Assembly (NCBI RefSeq): GCF_001618955.1
Contig: NZ_LVYV01000054.1
Location: 1 to 64,000 of the forward strand
Reading direction: 5' to 3'
Length of the DNA: 64,000 nt
Source of the DNA: Tardiphaga robiniae
Lineage (GTDB): Bacteria > Pseudomonadota > Alphaproteobacteria > Rhizobiales > Xanthobacteraceae
Shown: one piece after another, positions 54,931 through 64,000 of the stretch
Layout of the letters: each line of letters begins with the position of its first letter
How positions within the stretch are numbered: position 1 is the stretch's first letter
Program-made: the position numbers and the translations under genes
The notes under the pieces: model-generated
What the model was told of the DNA's origin: nothing
Databases searched by the model: none
Seen by the model: the letters and a program-made list of their open reading frames with translations, nothing else

Positions 54931-55574
54931 ATTCCTCTGGCGCCTAAGCGTCGTTGCAGATGTGAATGTCAAACAGCCACTGCTCTTCAGACATGCGTCA
55001 TCGCCCCCATTGTTTGCGGCGCGGGGGCGCCGTCGTCGCTTGCATTCCCGCCCCCTTGTGAGAGGGCGTGCGGAACGCCAGGTGCCCGTTGCACCCTTGG
55101 GCCTGATGCGAATGCGGTCTTCCGCATGGGGTAATGCATCAGGACTTTCGGAGGCGCCGAGCGAGTGCCCGACGTTCCGCCTGCGGTGTTTTTCGGTTGC
55201 TTGCGCTTCGCCATGGCGAACGATCCGATCACCAAAATTACAGTCCCAAGGCGAAGGGACAGGGTGCCTCAAGCGAGTAAGCCGAACGCGTTTCGATTTG
55301 GTCGTCCGTCACACTGTCCAGGATTCTTTCCATCCCAAGGTCGGCCGTCTCCTTGCCAGTGGCAGTGCTGGCGCAGATCCGTCCTGCCCTAAGACAGACG
55401 TCACCCATGAACCGCGTAACGCCGCATCTCCGGCGTCCACCGCATCCCACCCCGCGAACGTGACGATCGCGATCGCCCCTCTCGGTGGGGCAGGACGAAA
55501 GGGAATATAAACCTGATGGGGATGTTGTCAACGGGAGATAGGAAAAAATGTTTGGGTGCTGTCTTGCCGCCCTC
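54931..55574. other. Long non-coding stretch with no credible gene
   Basis: About 640 bp. Open frames of up to 241 codons exist on both strands, but they are Ser/Arg/Pro-rich, overlap each other and show no recognised domain. I believe this is a repeat-derived segment known to me from other Bradyrhizobium-type genomes rather than a gene. A small stem, GAATGCGG-TCTTC-CGCAT (near 55110), is the only local structure I can name. Confidence 0.5.
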
Positions 55575-55769
55575 CACTCGTCATTCCGGGGCGCGGCCGG
55601 CACTTGCCGGACGCGAACCTCAGCCACTCCACTTGGAGTGGCTGAGAATCCCGACATGAGAGTTACCGTAGAGCCAAGCACTCCGGGATTCCGGGTTCGC
55701 ACTACAGCGGCTCCGCCGCTTTCGTGCGCCCTCAGGCAAACCAATTGGTTTGCCGGGGAATGACGAGTG
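55575..55769. repeat. Composite palindromic element
   Basis: CACTCGTCATTCC (55575-55587) and GGAATGACGAGTG (55757-55769) are perfect terminal inverted repeats. Inside are CAGCCACTCC-ACTT-GGAGTGGCTG (55621-55644), CCGGCA-CT-TGCCGG near 55600, AGCGGC-TCC-GCCGCT near 55707, and the 20-bp palindrome GGCAAACCAATTGGTTTGCC (55735-55754). The region to 55841 continues with smaller inverted repeats. Confidence 0.85.
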
Positions 55770-55841
55770 TGGATCGAGATTCCCCACCATACCAACTGGT
55801 GTACCGGAGAATGACAGCGGGGCGTGACGCGGGCGAACGCC

Positions 55842-56840
55842 CTATTCCACGCCCGCTTCCTGCGGTGTGAACTCATACACCGACGAACAGAACTCGCAGG
55901 TCACGACGACCTTGTCGTCCTTGACCATATCGGCGCGATCCTGCGGCTCGAAGCTCTTCAGCATGCCGGACACGGCATCGCGCGAGCAGGAACACTCCGC
56001 GCGCAGCGGCGATGGTGCGAACACGCGGACGCCGCGCTCGTGGAACAGGCGATATAGCAGCCGCTCGCCGGATAGATCGGGATCGATCAGTTCCACATCC
56101 TCGACGGTCCCGATCAACGACTGGCCTTCGACCCAGGCGTCATCTTCCGGCACGGCATCGGCGCTCACGCCGTCCGGCACGTCGCCAGCATGGAGATCGC
56201 GCTGCACGCGCTCCGGCGCCTTCGGCAGGAATTGGAGCAGCATGCCGCCGGCGCGCCAGCGATGTGTCGGGCCGCCCTCCTCACCGCTGCGCCATTCCTC
56301 GCCCACGGCGAGGCGCACCTTGGTGGGTATCTGCTCGGAGCGCAGGAAGTATTCATGCGCGGCATCTTCCAGCGTACCGCCGTCAAGCGCGACGAGCCCC
56401 TGATAGCGGCTCATGTCCGGCCCCTGATCGACGGTCATCGCGAGATGGCCTTTGCCGAGCAGCGCCGCGGTGCCGAGACCGGGCACCAGGCGCTCGGCAT
56501 CGAACCGCGCATAGGCGCGCATTTTGTCGGGCGCGCGGAAGTCAACGATCATCAGCGATACCGGACCATCGGTCTGAGTCTGCAGGATGAAGCGGCCGTC
56601 GAATTTCAGCGAGGAGCCAAGAAGCGTGGTCAGCACGATGGCCTCGCCGAGCAGCTTGGCCACCGGCGCGGGATAATCATGCTTGGCGAGCAGCTCGTCG
56701 AGCGCCGGGCCAAGTCGCGTCAGCCGCCCCCGCAGATCGAGCGGGGCAACCTCGAAGGGCAGCACCGCGTCATCGACCGGAACGGAGGACGGCGCGCGGA
56801 TGGGGGCGTCGGGCTGGAGATTTGGATTTGATGGGGTCAT
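55842..56840 (-). CDS. hslO: Redox-regulated chaperone Hsp33
   Basis: 332 aa. The zinc-binding switch is visible: C-x-C in ECSCSRDA and CEFC in VTCEFCSSVY. Under oxidation these cysteines form disulfides and turn on a holdase chaperone in the cytosol. The N-terminal domain (LGEAIVLTTLLGSSLKFDGRFILQTQTDGP) is normal. It follows argD and argF in the same direction but is separated from argF by a palindromic repeat, so expression with them may be reduced. Confidence 0.94.
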   Translation of the reverse strand: MTPSNPNLQPDAPIRAPSSVPVDDAVLPFEVAPLDLRGRLTRLGPALDELLAKHDYPAPVAKLLGEAIVLTTLLGSSLKFDGRFILQTQTDGPVSLMIVDFRAPDKMRAYARFDAERLVPGLGTAALLGKGHLAMTVDQGPDMSRYQGLVALDGGTLEDAAHEYFLRSEQIPTKVRLAVGEEWRSGEEGGPTHRWRAGGMLLQFLPKAPERVQRDLHAGDVPDGVSADAVPEDDAWVEGQSLIGTVEDVELIDPDLSGERLLYRLFHERGVRVFAPSPLRAECSCSRDAVSGMLKSFEPQDRADMVKDDKVVVTCEFCSSVYEFTPQEAGVE

Positions 56841-56915
56841 GGCGCTCTATTTGGGGGCGGAGGGCCGCAAGTGAAAGGTGCAGGGAACCGGGAAAATGGA
56901 GCGTATGCAGCTGCG

Positions 56916-57100
56916 CTTTTCTTCCCTCTCCCCCGCGCGAAGCGAAGCTTCGCCAGGTGGGAGAGGGTGGATCGAACATGCGAAGCATGTTCGAGACGGG
57001 AGAGGGGGCGCCACAAACACCGCGCTTTGCCGCTACCCCTCTCCCGCCCTCGCTTCGCTCAGGCACCCTCTCCCGCAAGGGGAGAGGGGAAGAAAGAAAG
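56916..57100. repeat. Large palindromic repeat, copy 2
   Basis: CTTCCCTCTCCCC (56921-56933) and GGGGAGAGGGGAAG (57079-57092) are the ends. The core 56959-57009 with the hairpin TCGAACATGC-GAA-GCATGTTCGA (56972-56994) is nearly identical to copy 1 at 25196-25384, while the outer arms differ. It lies between hslO and argF. Confidence 0.86.
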
Positions 57101-57112
57101 CTCCGTGCTGTC

Positions 57113-58050
57113 TCACGCCACCGCGTTGAGGCACCAGGCCAGAATGCCCTTTTGCGCATGCAGACGGTTTTCGGCCTCGTCGAACACCACCGACTGCGGA
57201 CCGTCGATCACCTCGTCGGTGACCTCCTCGCCGCGATGCGCCGGCAGGCAGTGCATGAAGAGTGCGTCCGGCTTGGCCAGCGACATCAGACGCGCATTGA
57301 CCTGATAGGGCTTGAGCAGGTTGTGGCGGGTCTCGCCGTCCTTGTCGCCCATCGACACCCAGGTGTCGGTGACGACGCAGTCGACGCCCTTCACCATCGC
57401 ATCGGGATCGTCGCTGAAGGTGATCGGCGCGTTTGCCGCCTTGACCCAGTCCTTGAATGGCTTCTTCGGCGACAGCTGCGGCGGCGTCGCGATATTGAGT
57501 TTGAACTGGAAGCGCTCGGCCGCATGCGCCCAGGACATCAGCACATTGTTGTCGTCGCCGGTCCAGGCCACGGTGCGGCCCTTGATCGGACCGCGGTGCT
57601 CCTCATAGGTCATGACATCCGCCATGACCTGGCAGGGATGCGAGAAGCGCGTCAGGCCGTTGATGACCGGCACGGTCGCATTTTCCGCGAGCTCCATCAG
57701 CGAGTCATGATTGAGGATGCGGATCATGATGATGTCGACGAAGCGCGACAGCACGCGCGCGGTGTCGGCAATGGTCTCGCCGCGACCGAGCTGCATTTCG
57801 GCGCCGGTGAGCATCACGACTTCGCCGCCGAGCTGGCGCATGCCGACCTCGAATGACACGCGGGTGCGCGTCGAGGGCTTTTCGAAGATCATCGCCAGCG
57901 TCTTGTTCTTGAGCGGACGATCGGGCTCGGCATTCGAGCCATCCCGCCCCTTCAGCTTCGCCTTCATGGCGGCAGCCGCGTTCATGATATTGCGCAACTC
58001 GCTGGCCGGCACGGCCGTGAGATCGAGGAAGTGCCGCGGTGACGTGCTCA

Positions 58051-58051
<1 letters not shown>
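57113..58051 (-). CDS. argF: Ornithine carbamoyltransferase
   Basis: 312 aa from ATG 58051 ([20 protein letters not shown]). It makes citrulline from ornithine and carbamoyl phosphate. The carbamoyl-phosphate loop STRTRV and the ornithine site motif [11 protein letters not shown] are present. Its start overlaps the argD stop by one base (TGATG), so it is coupled to argD. A palindromic repeat begins directly after its stop. Confidence 0.94.
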
Positions 58052-59289
<1,238 letters not shown>

Positions 59290-59735
59290 AACCGATCCGA
59301 TCGAAAAGACTGCGGCCGCGTCGATGACAACTGTGCGAAATCGAACAACGGACCCTAGAAACGAAACGTGCCGCCCTTCTCGGGCGGCACGTGGGCATTA
59401 TTCTATGTGTGCTGTGAAGACTGTCAACCGCGCACTGCGGCTTTCGAGTCACACGGAGTCGCAGAAAAAGCCGATTTTGCAGCTTTATTTGCAGAAGCAT
59501 GTGGACGCGGCATGCCCGACTCTTGCGCGCGAGTCACGGCATATTGTAGCTTTTGCCTCGTCGGATACGACATCTCGTGCGGCGGTAGATCCTTTTGACA
59601 CATCCAGTGCGGCGTAACAGCCGGACGCGAAATTCGCGCCCGGTGAGCGCTAAAGGATTCTGACCGCAGGGATTTTTGAAGTCTCAACTCGCAGCGCTGC
59701 CCGGTCAGGCCGGCGCTCACGAAGGGAAAACGGCG
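59290..59735. other. Intergenic region between argD and gcrA
   Basis: 446 bp with divergent promoters expected at both ends. The only clear structure is the hairpin at 59367-59391. A long open frame on the minus strand (59424-60257) is the shadow of gcrA and not credible. I see no obvious GcrA- or CtrA-type site. Confidence 0.5.
59367..59391. other. Strong hairpin upstream of argD
   Basis: CGTGCCGCCC (59367-59376), a five-base loop, then GGGCGGCACG (59382-59391): a perfect 10-bp stem. On the minus strand it is followed by TTTCGTTTC, which is not a clean T-run, so it could be a weak terminator or leader structure in front of argD, or part of a small RNA. Confidence 0.5.
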
Positions 59736-60245
59736 ATGACGGTAATGACATGGACCGACGATCGCGTCGAACAGTTGAAGAAACTCTGGGAAGGCGGCCT
59801 TTCCGCCAGCCAGATCGCTGCGGAACTCGGCAACGTGACCCGCAACGCCGTGATCGGCAAGGTTCACCGCCTTGGCCTGTCCGGCCGTGCCAAAAGCCCC
59901 TCCTCGGCAGCTCCGCGGCAGCGCAAGGCGCGCCCGGCGCAGCAGATGGTGCGCGTTGCCCGCCCGATGGCACGCGGCAACACCGCGCTGGCCCATAATT
60001 ACGAGATCGAGGCCGAGCCCGACCCGATCGCCTATGACAACATCGTGCCGATCAGCCAGCGCCTGTCGCTGGTCGAACTCAACGAAGCCACCTGCCATTG
60101 GCCGATCGGCGATCCGTCGAGCGCGGACTTCTATTTCTGCGGCGGCAAGGCCCTGGCCGGCGCCCCCTATTGCGCGCATCACTCGCGCATCGCCTATCAG
60201 CCGGCAAGCGACCGCCGCCGCGCGGTGCCGAAGCCGACGCGCTGA
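59736..60245 (+). CDS. gcrA: GcrA cell-cycle regulator
   Basis: 169 aa. The N-terminus MTWTDDRVEQLKKLWEGGLSASQIAAELG and NVTRNAVIGKVHRLGLSGR is the DNA-binding GcrA domain; in Caulobacter GcrA brings sigma-70 RNA polymerase to promoters, often with methylated GANTC sites. A Pro/Arg/Ala linker and a conserved C-terminus (CHWPIGDPSSADFYFCGG, then PYCAHHSRIAY) that contacts sigma-70 follow. ATG 59736 has GAAGGG nine bases upstream; ATG 59745 would give the exact MTWTD start. Confidence 0.93.
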   Translation: MTVMTWTDDRVEQLKKLWEGGLSASQIAAELGNVTRNAVIGKVHRLGLSGRAKSPSSAAPRQRKARPAQQMVRVARPMARGNTALAHNYEIEAEPDPIAYDNIVPISQRLSLVELNEATCHWPIGDPSSADFYFCGGKALAGAPYCAHHSRIAYQPASDRRRAVPKPTR

Positions 60246-60270
60246 GGTGGAAAGCATCTAAACCAAATGA

Positions 60271-60301
60271 AAATGCCCGGTGATGAGCCGGGCATTTTTT
60301 T
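60271..60301 (+). terminator. Terminator after gcrA
   Basis: AAATGCCCGG, loop TGATGAG, CCGGGCATTT, continuing in T to 60301. Just right of it, CTCCCCGC-AGGC-GGGGAG (60320-60339 area) forms a second small hairpin before phoB's stop that could terminate the leftward pst-pho transcript. Confidence 0.9.
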
Positions 60302-60349
60302 GTTTGGGGGCTTCTAACCTCTCCCCGCAGGCGGGGAGAAGGAAGATAC

Positions 60350-61060
60350 CTACTCCGCCGCCTTGTCGAACCGGTCGTCCAGCGCGTAGCCGGCACCGCG
60401 CACGGTGCGGATCGGATCCGGCTCACCGGCGGGATTGAGCAGCTTGCGCAGGCGGCCGATATGCACGTCGACGGTGCGCTCGTCGATATAGATGTCGCGG
60501 CCCCAGACGCTGTCGAGCAACTGCTCGCGGCTGAACACGCGGCCCGGATGTTCCAGGAAGAACTCCAGCAGGCGATATTCGGTCGGACCGAGATCGATCG
60601 GGCGGCTCGAGCGCACAACGCGGCGCTTGTCACGGTCGAGTTCGATGTCGCCAAACGCCAAAACCGTGGCGAGACGCTCGGGAGCTGCACGACGGAGCAG
60701 GCCCTTCACGCGGGCCAGGAGCTCCGGCACCGAGAACGGCTTGACGATGTAGTCGTCAGCGCCGGTGGCGAGACCGCGAACGCGCTCGCTCTCTTCGCCG
60801 CGCGCCGTCAGCATGATGATCGGCAATGCCTTGGTTTCAGGCCGTGCGCGCAAGCGGCGGCACAGTTCGATGCCGGACAGACCCGGCAGCATCCAGTCGA
60901 GCACCACGAGATCCGGCACCCGCTCCTTCAAGCGGGTGTCGGCATCGTCGCCGCGCGCGACGGTTTCGACGTCATAGCCTTCGGCGTCGAGGTTGTAACG
61001 AAGCAGCGTCGTTAGTGCCTCTTCATCTTCCACAACCAGAATGCGTGCATTCACAGCCAT
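60350..61060 (-). CDS. phoB: Phosphate response regulator PhoB
   Basis: 236 aa from ATG 61060 (MAVNARILVVEDEEALTTLL). The receiver domain has the acidic pair ED, the phospho-acceptor D in VVLDWMLPG and K in VKPFSV. A C-terminal OmpR-type winged helix (about residues 130-230) binds Pho boxes. It activates phosphate-starvation genes when phosphorylated by PhoR. It is the last visible gene of pstC-pstA-pstB-phoU-phoB on this strand. Confidence 0.94.
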   Translation of the reverse strand: MAVNARILVVEDEEALTTLLRYNLDAEGYDVETVARGDDADTRLKERVPDLVVLDWMLPGLSGIELCRRLRARPETKALPIIMLTARGEESERVRGLATGADDYIVKPFSVPELLARVKGLLRRAAPERLATVLAFGDIELDRDKRRVVRSSRPIDLGPTEYRLLEFFLEHPGRVFSREQLLDSVWGRDIYIDERTVDVHIGRLRKLLNPAGEPDPIRTVRGAGYALDDRFDKAAE

Positions 61061-61091
61061 TTTGATCAATACCCTCAGTGTACCCGATCGG

Positions 61092-61805
61092 TCAGACCGT
61101 CGGCGTATTCGCGAATGTGGTCATGTCGCCCTTCGGGCGCTTGTCGAGGATCTGTTGGCCCTCGATCATGTAGAACACGGTTTCCGCAATATTGGTGGCA
61201 TGGTCGCCGATCCGCTCGATGTTCTTGGCGCAGAACATCAGGTGGATACAGAACGAAATGTTACGCGGGTCTTCCATCATATAGGTCAGGAGTTCGCGGA
61301 ACAGCGAGGTGCAGATCGCGTCGATTTCCTCGTCGCCCTTCCACACCGTCATCGCGGCGGGCAGATCGTGTGCGGCATAGGCGTCGAGCACGGCCTTGAC
61401 CTGGGTGGTCACGAGGTCGGTCATGTGTTCGAGGCCGCGGATCAGCTTCAGCGGATGGAAGTCGCTGTCGAGCGCATTGACGCGCTTGCCGATATTCTTG
61501 GAGAGATCACCGATCCGCTCCAGATCGGTGGCGACGCGCAGCGCGCCCACGATCTCGCGCAAATCGACAGCCATGGGCTGGCGCTTGGCGATGGTCAGCA
61601 CGGCGCGCTCTTCGATCGTGCGCTGCAACTGGTCGATCTCGGCATCGGTGGCGACGACGCGTGCACCGAGTGCGACGTCCCGGCGGACCAGCGCATCGAC
61701 GGATTCGACGATCTGCCGTTCTGCGAGGCCACCCATCTCGGCGACGAGACGGGTCAGCTCCTGCAGATCGTCGTCAAATGCCTTGGTGGTGTGTTCAAAA
61801 GCCAT
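61092..61805 (-). CDS. phoU: Phosphate signalling protein PhoU
   Basis: 237 aa, two repeated three-helix bundles (MGGLAERQIVESVDALVRRD in the first; ARNI/CAKNIERIGDHATNIAETVFY in the second) with the acidic metal-binding motifs ERIGD and NIAE. PhoU links the Pst transporter state to the PhoR/PhoB system and keeps it off when phosphate is abundant. It is between pstB and phoB, 28 bp after pstB. Confidence 0.94.
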   Translation of the reverse strand: MAFEHTTKAFDDDLQELTRLVAEMGGLAERQIVESVDALVRRDVALGARVVATDAEIDQLQRTIEERAVLTIAKRQPMAVDLREIVGALRVATDLERIGDLSKNIGKRVNALDSDFHPLKLIRGLEHMTDLVTTQVKAVLDAYAAHDLPAAMTVWKGDEEIDAICTSLFRELLTYMMEDPRNISFCIHLMFCAKNIERIGDHATNIAETVFYMIEGQQILDKRPKGDMTTFANTPTV

Positions 61806-61833
61806 TTCTAAATCCTCCCGCGAATATGTCGCG

Positions 61834-62661
61834 TCAGCCGAAGCGGCCGGTGATGTAATCCTGGGTGCGGCGATCGGTCGGCGACGTGAAGATCTTGTTG
61901 GTCTGATCGAACTCGATCAACTCGCCGAGATACATGAAGGCTGTGCTGTCGGAGACGCGGGCAGCCTGCTGCATGTTATGGGTCACGATCGCGATCGTGT
62001 ACTGATCCTTCAACTCGTCGATCAGCTCCTCGATCTTCGCGGTCGAGATCGGATCCAGCGCCGAGCACGGCTCGTCGAACAGGATCACTTCCGGCCGAAC
62101 CGCGATGGTGCGCGCGATGCACAGACGCTGCTGCTGACCACCCGACAGGCTGAGGCCCGAGGCGTTGAGCTTGTCCTTGACTTCGTTCCACAGCGCACCG
62201 CCGCGCAGCGCCCTCTCGACGCGGATGTCCATCTCCGACTTGGAGATCTTTTCGTAGAGGCGGATACCGAAGGCGATGTTTTCGTAAATCGTCATCGGGA
62301 ACGGAGTCGGCTTCTGAAACACCATGCCGACGCGGGCGCGCAGCAGGTTGAGATCCAGCTTCGGATCCAGAATGTTCTGGTTGTCGAGCATGAGCTGACC
62401 TTCGGCGCGCTGGCCGGGATACAGATCATACATCCGGTTGAAGATGCGCAGCAGCGTGGACTTGCCGCAGCCCGACGGGCCGATGAACGCGGTCACGCGG
62501 TTCGCCATCAGCGTCAGGTTGATCTTCTTCAGGGCGTGGTGTTCGCCATAGTAGAAGTTCAGGTCGCGCACGGTGACCTTGGGACGGGTCTCGCCCTGCA
62601 GGGCCGACGGCGGCGGCATCGAGACGGAAGGAACGCCAGACGACACAGAAAGCTCACTCAT
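61834..62661 (-). CDS. pstB: Phosphate ABC transporter ATPase PstB
   Basis: 275 aa. Walker [10 protein letters not shown], signature [16 protein letters not shown], Walker B VILFDEP and the H-loop THNMQQ are intact. It powers phosphate import through PstA/PstC. About 20 extra N-terminal residues precede the usual start of the ATPase domain. The start overlaps the pstA stop (62658-62661), so the two are coupled. Confidence 0.96.
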   Translation of the reverse strand: MSELSVSSGVPSVSMPPPSALQGETRPKVTVRDLNFYYGEHHALKKINLTLMANRVTAFIGPSGCGKSTLLRIFNRMYDLYPGQRAEGQLMLDNQNILDPKLDLNLLRARVGMVFQKPTPFPMTIYENIAFGIRLYEKISKSEMDIRVERALRGGALWNEVKDKLNASGLSLSGGQQQRLCIARTIAVRPEVILFDEPCSALDPISTAKIEELIDELKDQYTIAIVTHNMQQAARVSDSTAFMYLGELIEFDQTNKIFTSPTDRRTQDYITGRFG

Positions 62662-63503
62662 TTTGCTGTCCTCTCGGCGCCGAGAATGCGCGCGCCAATG
62701 TTAAGGGCAAGTACGGTCAAGGTGATGATCAGGGCACCGCTCCAGGCGAGCTGCTTCCAGTACTCGTAGGGGCTCTGCACGAAGTTGTTGATGGTCACCG
62801 GCAGGTTGGCCATCGTCTTGGTGAGATCGAGGCTGAAGAACTGGTTGCTCAGCGCAGTGAACAGCAGCGGCGCCGTTTCGCCGGCGACACGCGCGGTCGC
62901 CAGCAGCACGCCGGTGATGAGACCGGCGCGGGCTGCACGATAGGCGATCCGCTTGATGACCAGGGAGCGCGGCAGGCCGAGCGCCGAGGCCGCTTCACGC
63001 AGCGGGTTCGGCACGAGACCAAGCATATCTTCAGTGGTGCGGACCACGACGGGGATCACGATCACGGCGAGCGCAAGCGAACCGGCGAGAGCCGAGAAGC
63101 CACCCATCGGAACCACCACCGCACCATAAACGAACAGGCCGATGATGATGGACGGGGCCGACAGCAACACGTCGTTGATGAAGCGGATCACCGAGGTGAG
63201 TTTGTCGTGCTTGCCGTATTCCGCGAGATAGGTGCCGGCAAACAGGCCGAGCGGCGCGCCGATGCCGACGCCGATGACGGTCATGATGACCGAACCGACG
63301 ATGGCATTGAGCAGGCCGCCTTCCATGGAGCCGGGCGGCGGCGTGTTCTGGGTGAAGATCTGCAGGCTGATGCCGGCGATACCGTTGTAGAACAGCGTGA
63401 ACAGGATCAGCGCGAGCCAGGTGACGCCAAAGAGAGCGGCACCCATGCAGAGCCCGCGGATGATCGTGTCGTTGCGACGGCGTGAAGCGTAAATCGGGTT
63501 CAT
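62658..63503 (-). CDS. pstA: Phosphate ABC transporter permease PstA
   Basis: 281 aa with six membrane segments. The EAA-like loop that contacts PstB is in [24 protein letters not shown]. It forms the phosphate channel with PstC. It begins one base after pstC's stop and overlaps pstB's start, showing tight translational coupling. Confidence 0.95.
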   Translation of the reverse strand: MNPIYASRRRNDTIIRGLCMGAALFGVTWLALILFTLFYNGIAGISLQIFTQNTPPPGSMEGGLLNAIVGSVIMTVIGVGIGAPLGLFAGTYLAEYGKHDKLTSVIRFINDVLLSAPSIIIGLFVYGAVVVPMGGFSALAGSLALAVIVIPVVVRTTEDMLGLVPNPLREAASALGLPRSLVIKRIAYRAARAGLITGVLLATARVAGETAPLLFTALSNQFFSLDLTKTMANLPVTINNFVQSPYEYWKQLAWSGALIITLTVLALNIGARILGAERTAK

Positions 63504-63504
63504 A

Positions 63505-64000
63505 TTAGTTGCCCGCCTTCTTTTCCAGACGCAGCAGCATCAGGCGCGCTGCCGAGAGCACGAAGAATGTCAGCACGAACAGCAGGAGACCGAGCAGGAT
63601 CAGACCCGATTGATGCAGACCGTCGCTCTCCGCGAACTCGCTGGCGATCGCCGCCGAGATCGTGGTGCCCGGGCCAAAGATCGAGCCTGTGATCCGGAAC
63701 GAGTTGCCGATGATGAAGGTCACCGCCATCGTTTCACCGAGCGCACGGCCGAGCGCCAGCATGACGCCGCCGATCACACCGACGCGGGTATAGGGGATGA
63801 CGACGTTGCGGACGACTTCCCAAGTGGTGCAGCCGACGCCGTAAGCGGCTTCCTTGAGCACCGGCGGCACCGTCTTGAACACGTCGACCGAGATCGAGGT
63901 GATGAAGGGCAGCACCATGATGGCGAGGATCAGCGACGCGTTGAACAGGCTGAGATAGGACGGCGGGCCGGCGAAAATCACGCCGAGGACCGGGACGCCT
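63505..64000 (-). CDS. pstC: Phosphate ABC transporter permease PstC (C-terminal part)
   Basis: 165 residues of the C-terminal half are visible; the 5' part, and probably pstS, lie beyond the right edge. The EAA-like loop [27 protein letters not shown] and the following [24 protein letters not shown] are typical of PstC. Operon order pstC-pstA-pstB-phoU-phoB. Confidence 0.94.
   Translation of the reverse strand, partial: GVPVLGVIFAGPPSYLSLFNASLILAIMVLPFITSISVDVFKTVPPVLKEAAYGVGCTTWEVVRNVVIPYTRVGVIGGVMLALGRALGETMAVTFIIGNSFRITGSIFGPGTTISAAIASEFAESDGLHQSGLILLGLLLFVLTFFVLSAARLMLLRLEKKAGN

Noticed and set aside
54785-55510. 241-codon open frame after apaG as a possible gene
   Set aside because: Starts inside a palindromic repeat, low-complexity Ser/Arg-rich product, and overlapping frames of similar length on the other strand.
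59424-60257. 277-codon open frame on the minus strand
   Set aside because: Antisense to gcrA and its upstream region; no ribosome-binding site or domain.

Overview
The window reads as chromosomal DNA of an alphaproteobacterium, most likely of the Bradyrhizobium/Rhodopseudomonas/Tardiphaga/Afipia group (Nitrobacteraceae). The reasons are high GC, a GcrA cell-cycle regulator, a class I lysyl-tRNA synthetase, Omp25/Omp31-type barrel proteins, an argD-argF-hslO cluster, a SAM-II riboswitch on metZ, and the GC-rich palindromic repeats typical of these genomes. The genus cannot be fixed from the sequence alone.

Layout. 0-7 kb: the first codons of an IS5-like transposase run off the left edge, followed by a ClpP-like membrane protein, a TauE/SafE exporter with its TIGR02186 partner, an NRAMP-like transporter, an MBL hydrolase, and an EamA transporter divergent from a LysR regulator. 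7-11 kb: a ureidoglycolate lyase gene broken by an amber codon, then the pdeM and Lhr-type helicase genes; the helicase gene carries a palindromic repeat translated in frame. 11-17 kb: two tandem branched-chain-amino-acid-type binding proteins and two tandem outer-membrane proteins that each contain two barrels. 17-25 kb: a TPR-methyltransferase, the exonuclease-ligase pair that completes the ligase-associated DNA damage set, a MATE pump, pyrD with a DUF952 gene, and an S24-type regulator with a clear promoter/operator. 25-37 kb: lysyl-tRNA synthetase, a periplasmic binding protein, a membrane glycosyltransferase with an MshEN-like N-terminus, SCO, a second ClpP-like protein, an FAD dehydrogenase, CorA, tRNA-Gly(CCC), an alkyltransferase, AraC and SRPBCC genes. 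37-38.7 kb: a compact MarR-monooxygenase-membrane protein cassette with a strong palindromic operator. 38.7-50 kb: a MATE pump, a sorbosone dehydrogenase-like lipoprotein, galactarate dehydratase, an SDR, an AKR/LysR pair, a single-barrel Omp25-like protein, a double-length dCTP deaminase, and metZ under a SAM-II riboswitch with a readable attenuator. 51-54 kb: an opgC operon with two SGNH proteins, one of them apparently inactive. 54-64 kb: apaG, 1.1 kb of repeat-rich non-coding DNA, hslO, argF, argD, gcrA, then phoB-phoU-pstB-pstA-pstC running off the right edge.

Functional links. The four ligase-associated DNA repair genes lie in two operons about 7 kb apart. The pst-pho genes form a phosphate uptake and signalling operon. 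argD-argF serve arginine synthesis. The opgC operon probably acylates a periplasmic or surface glycan. At least seven palindromic repeat elements of different families lie between or inside genes. They are the main non-genic structure of the window.

Starts were often moved inside the longest open frame, on the basis of ribosome-binding sites, signal peptides or family N-termini. All family names are from recognition of sequence motifs, not from a search.
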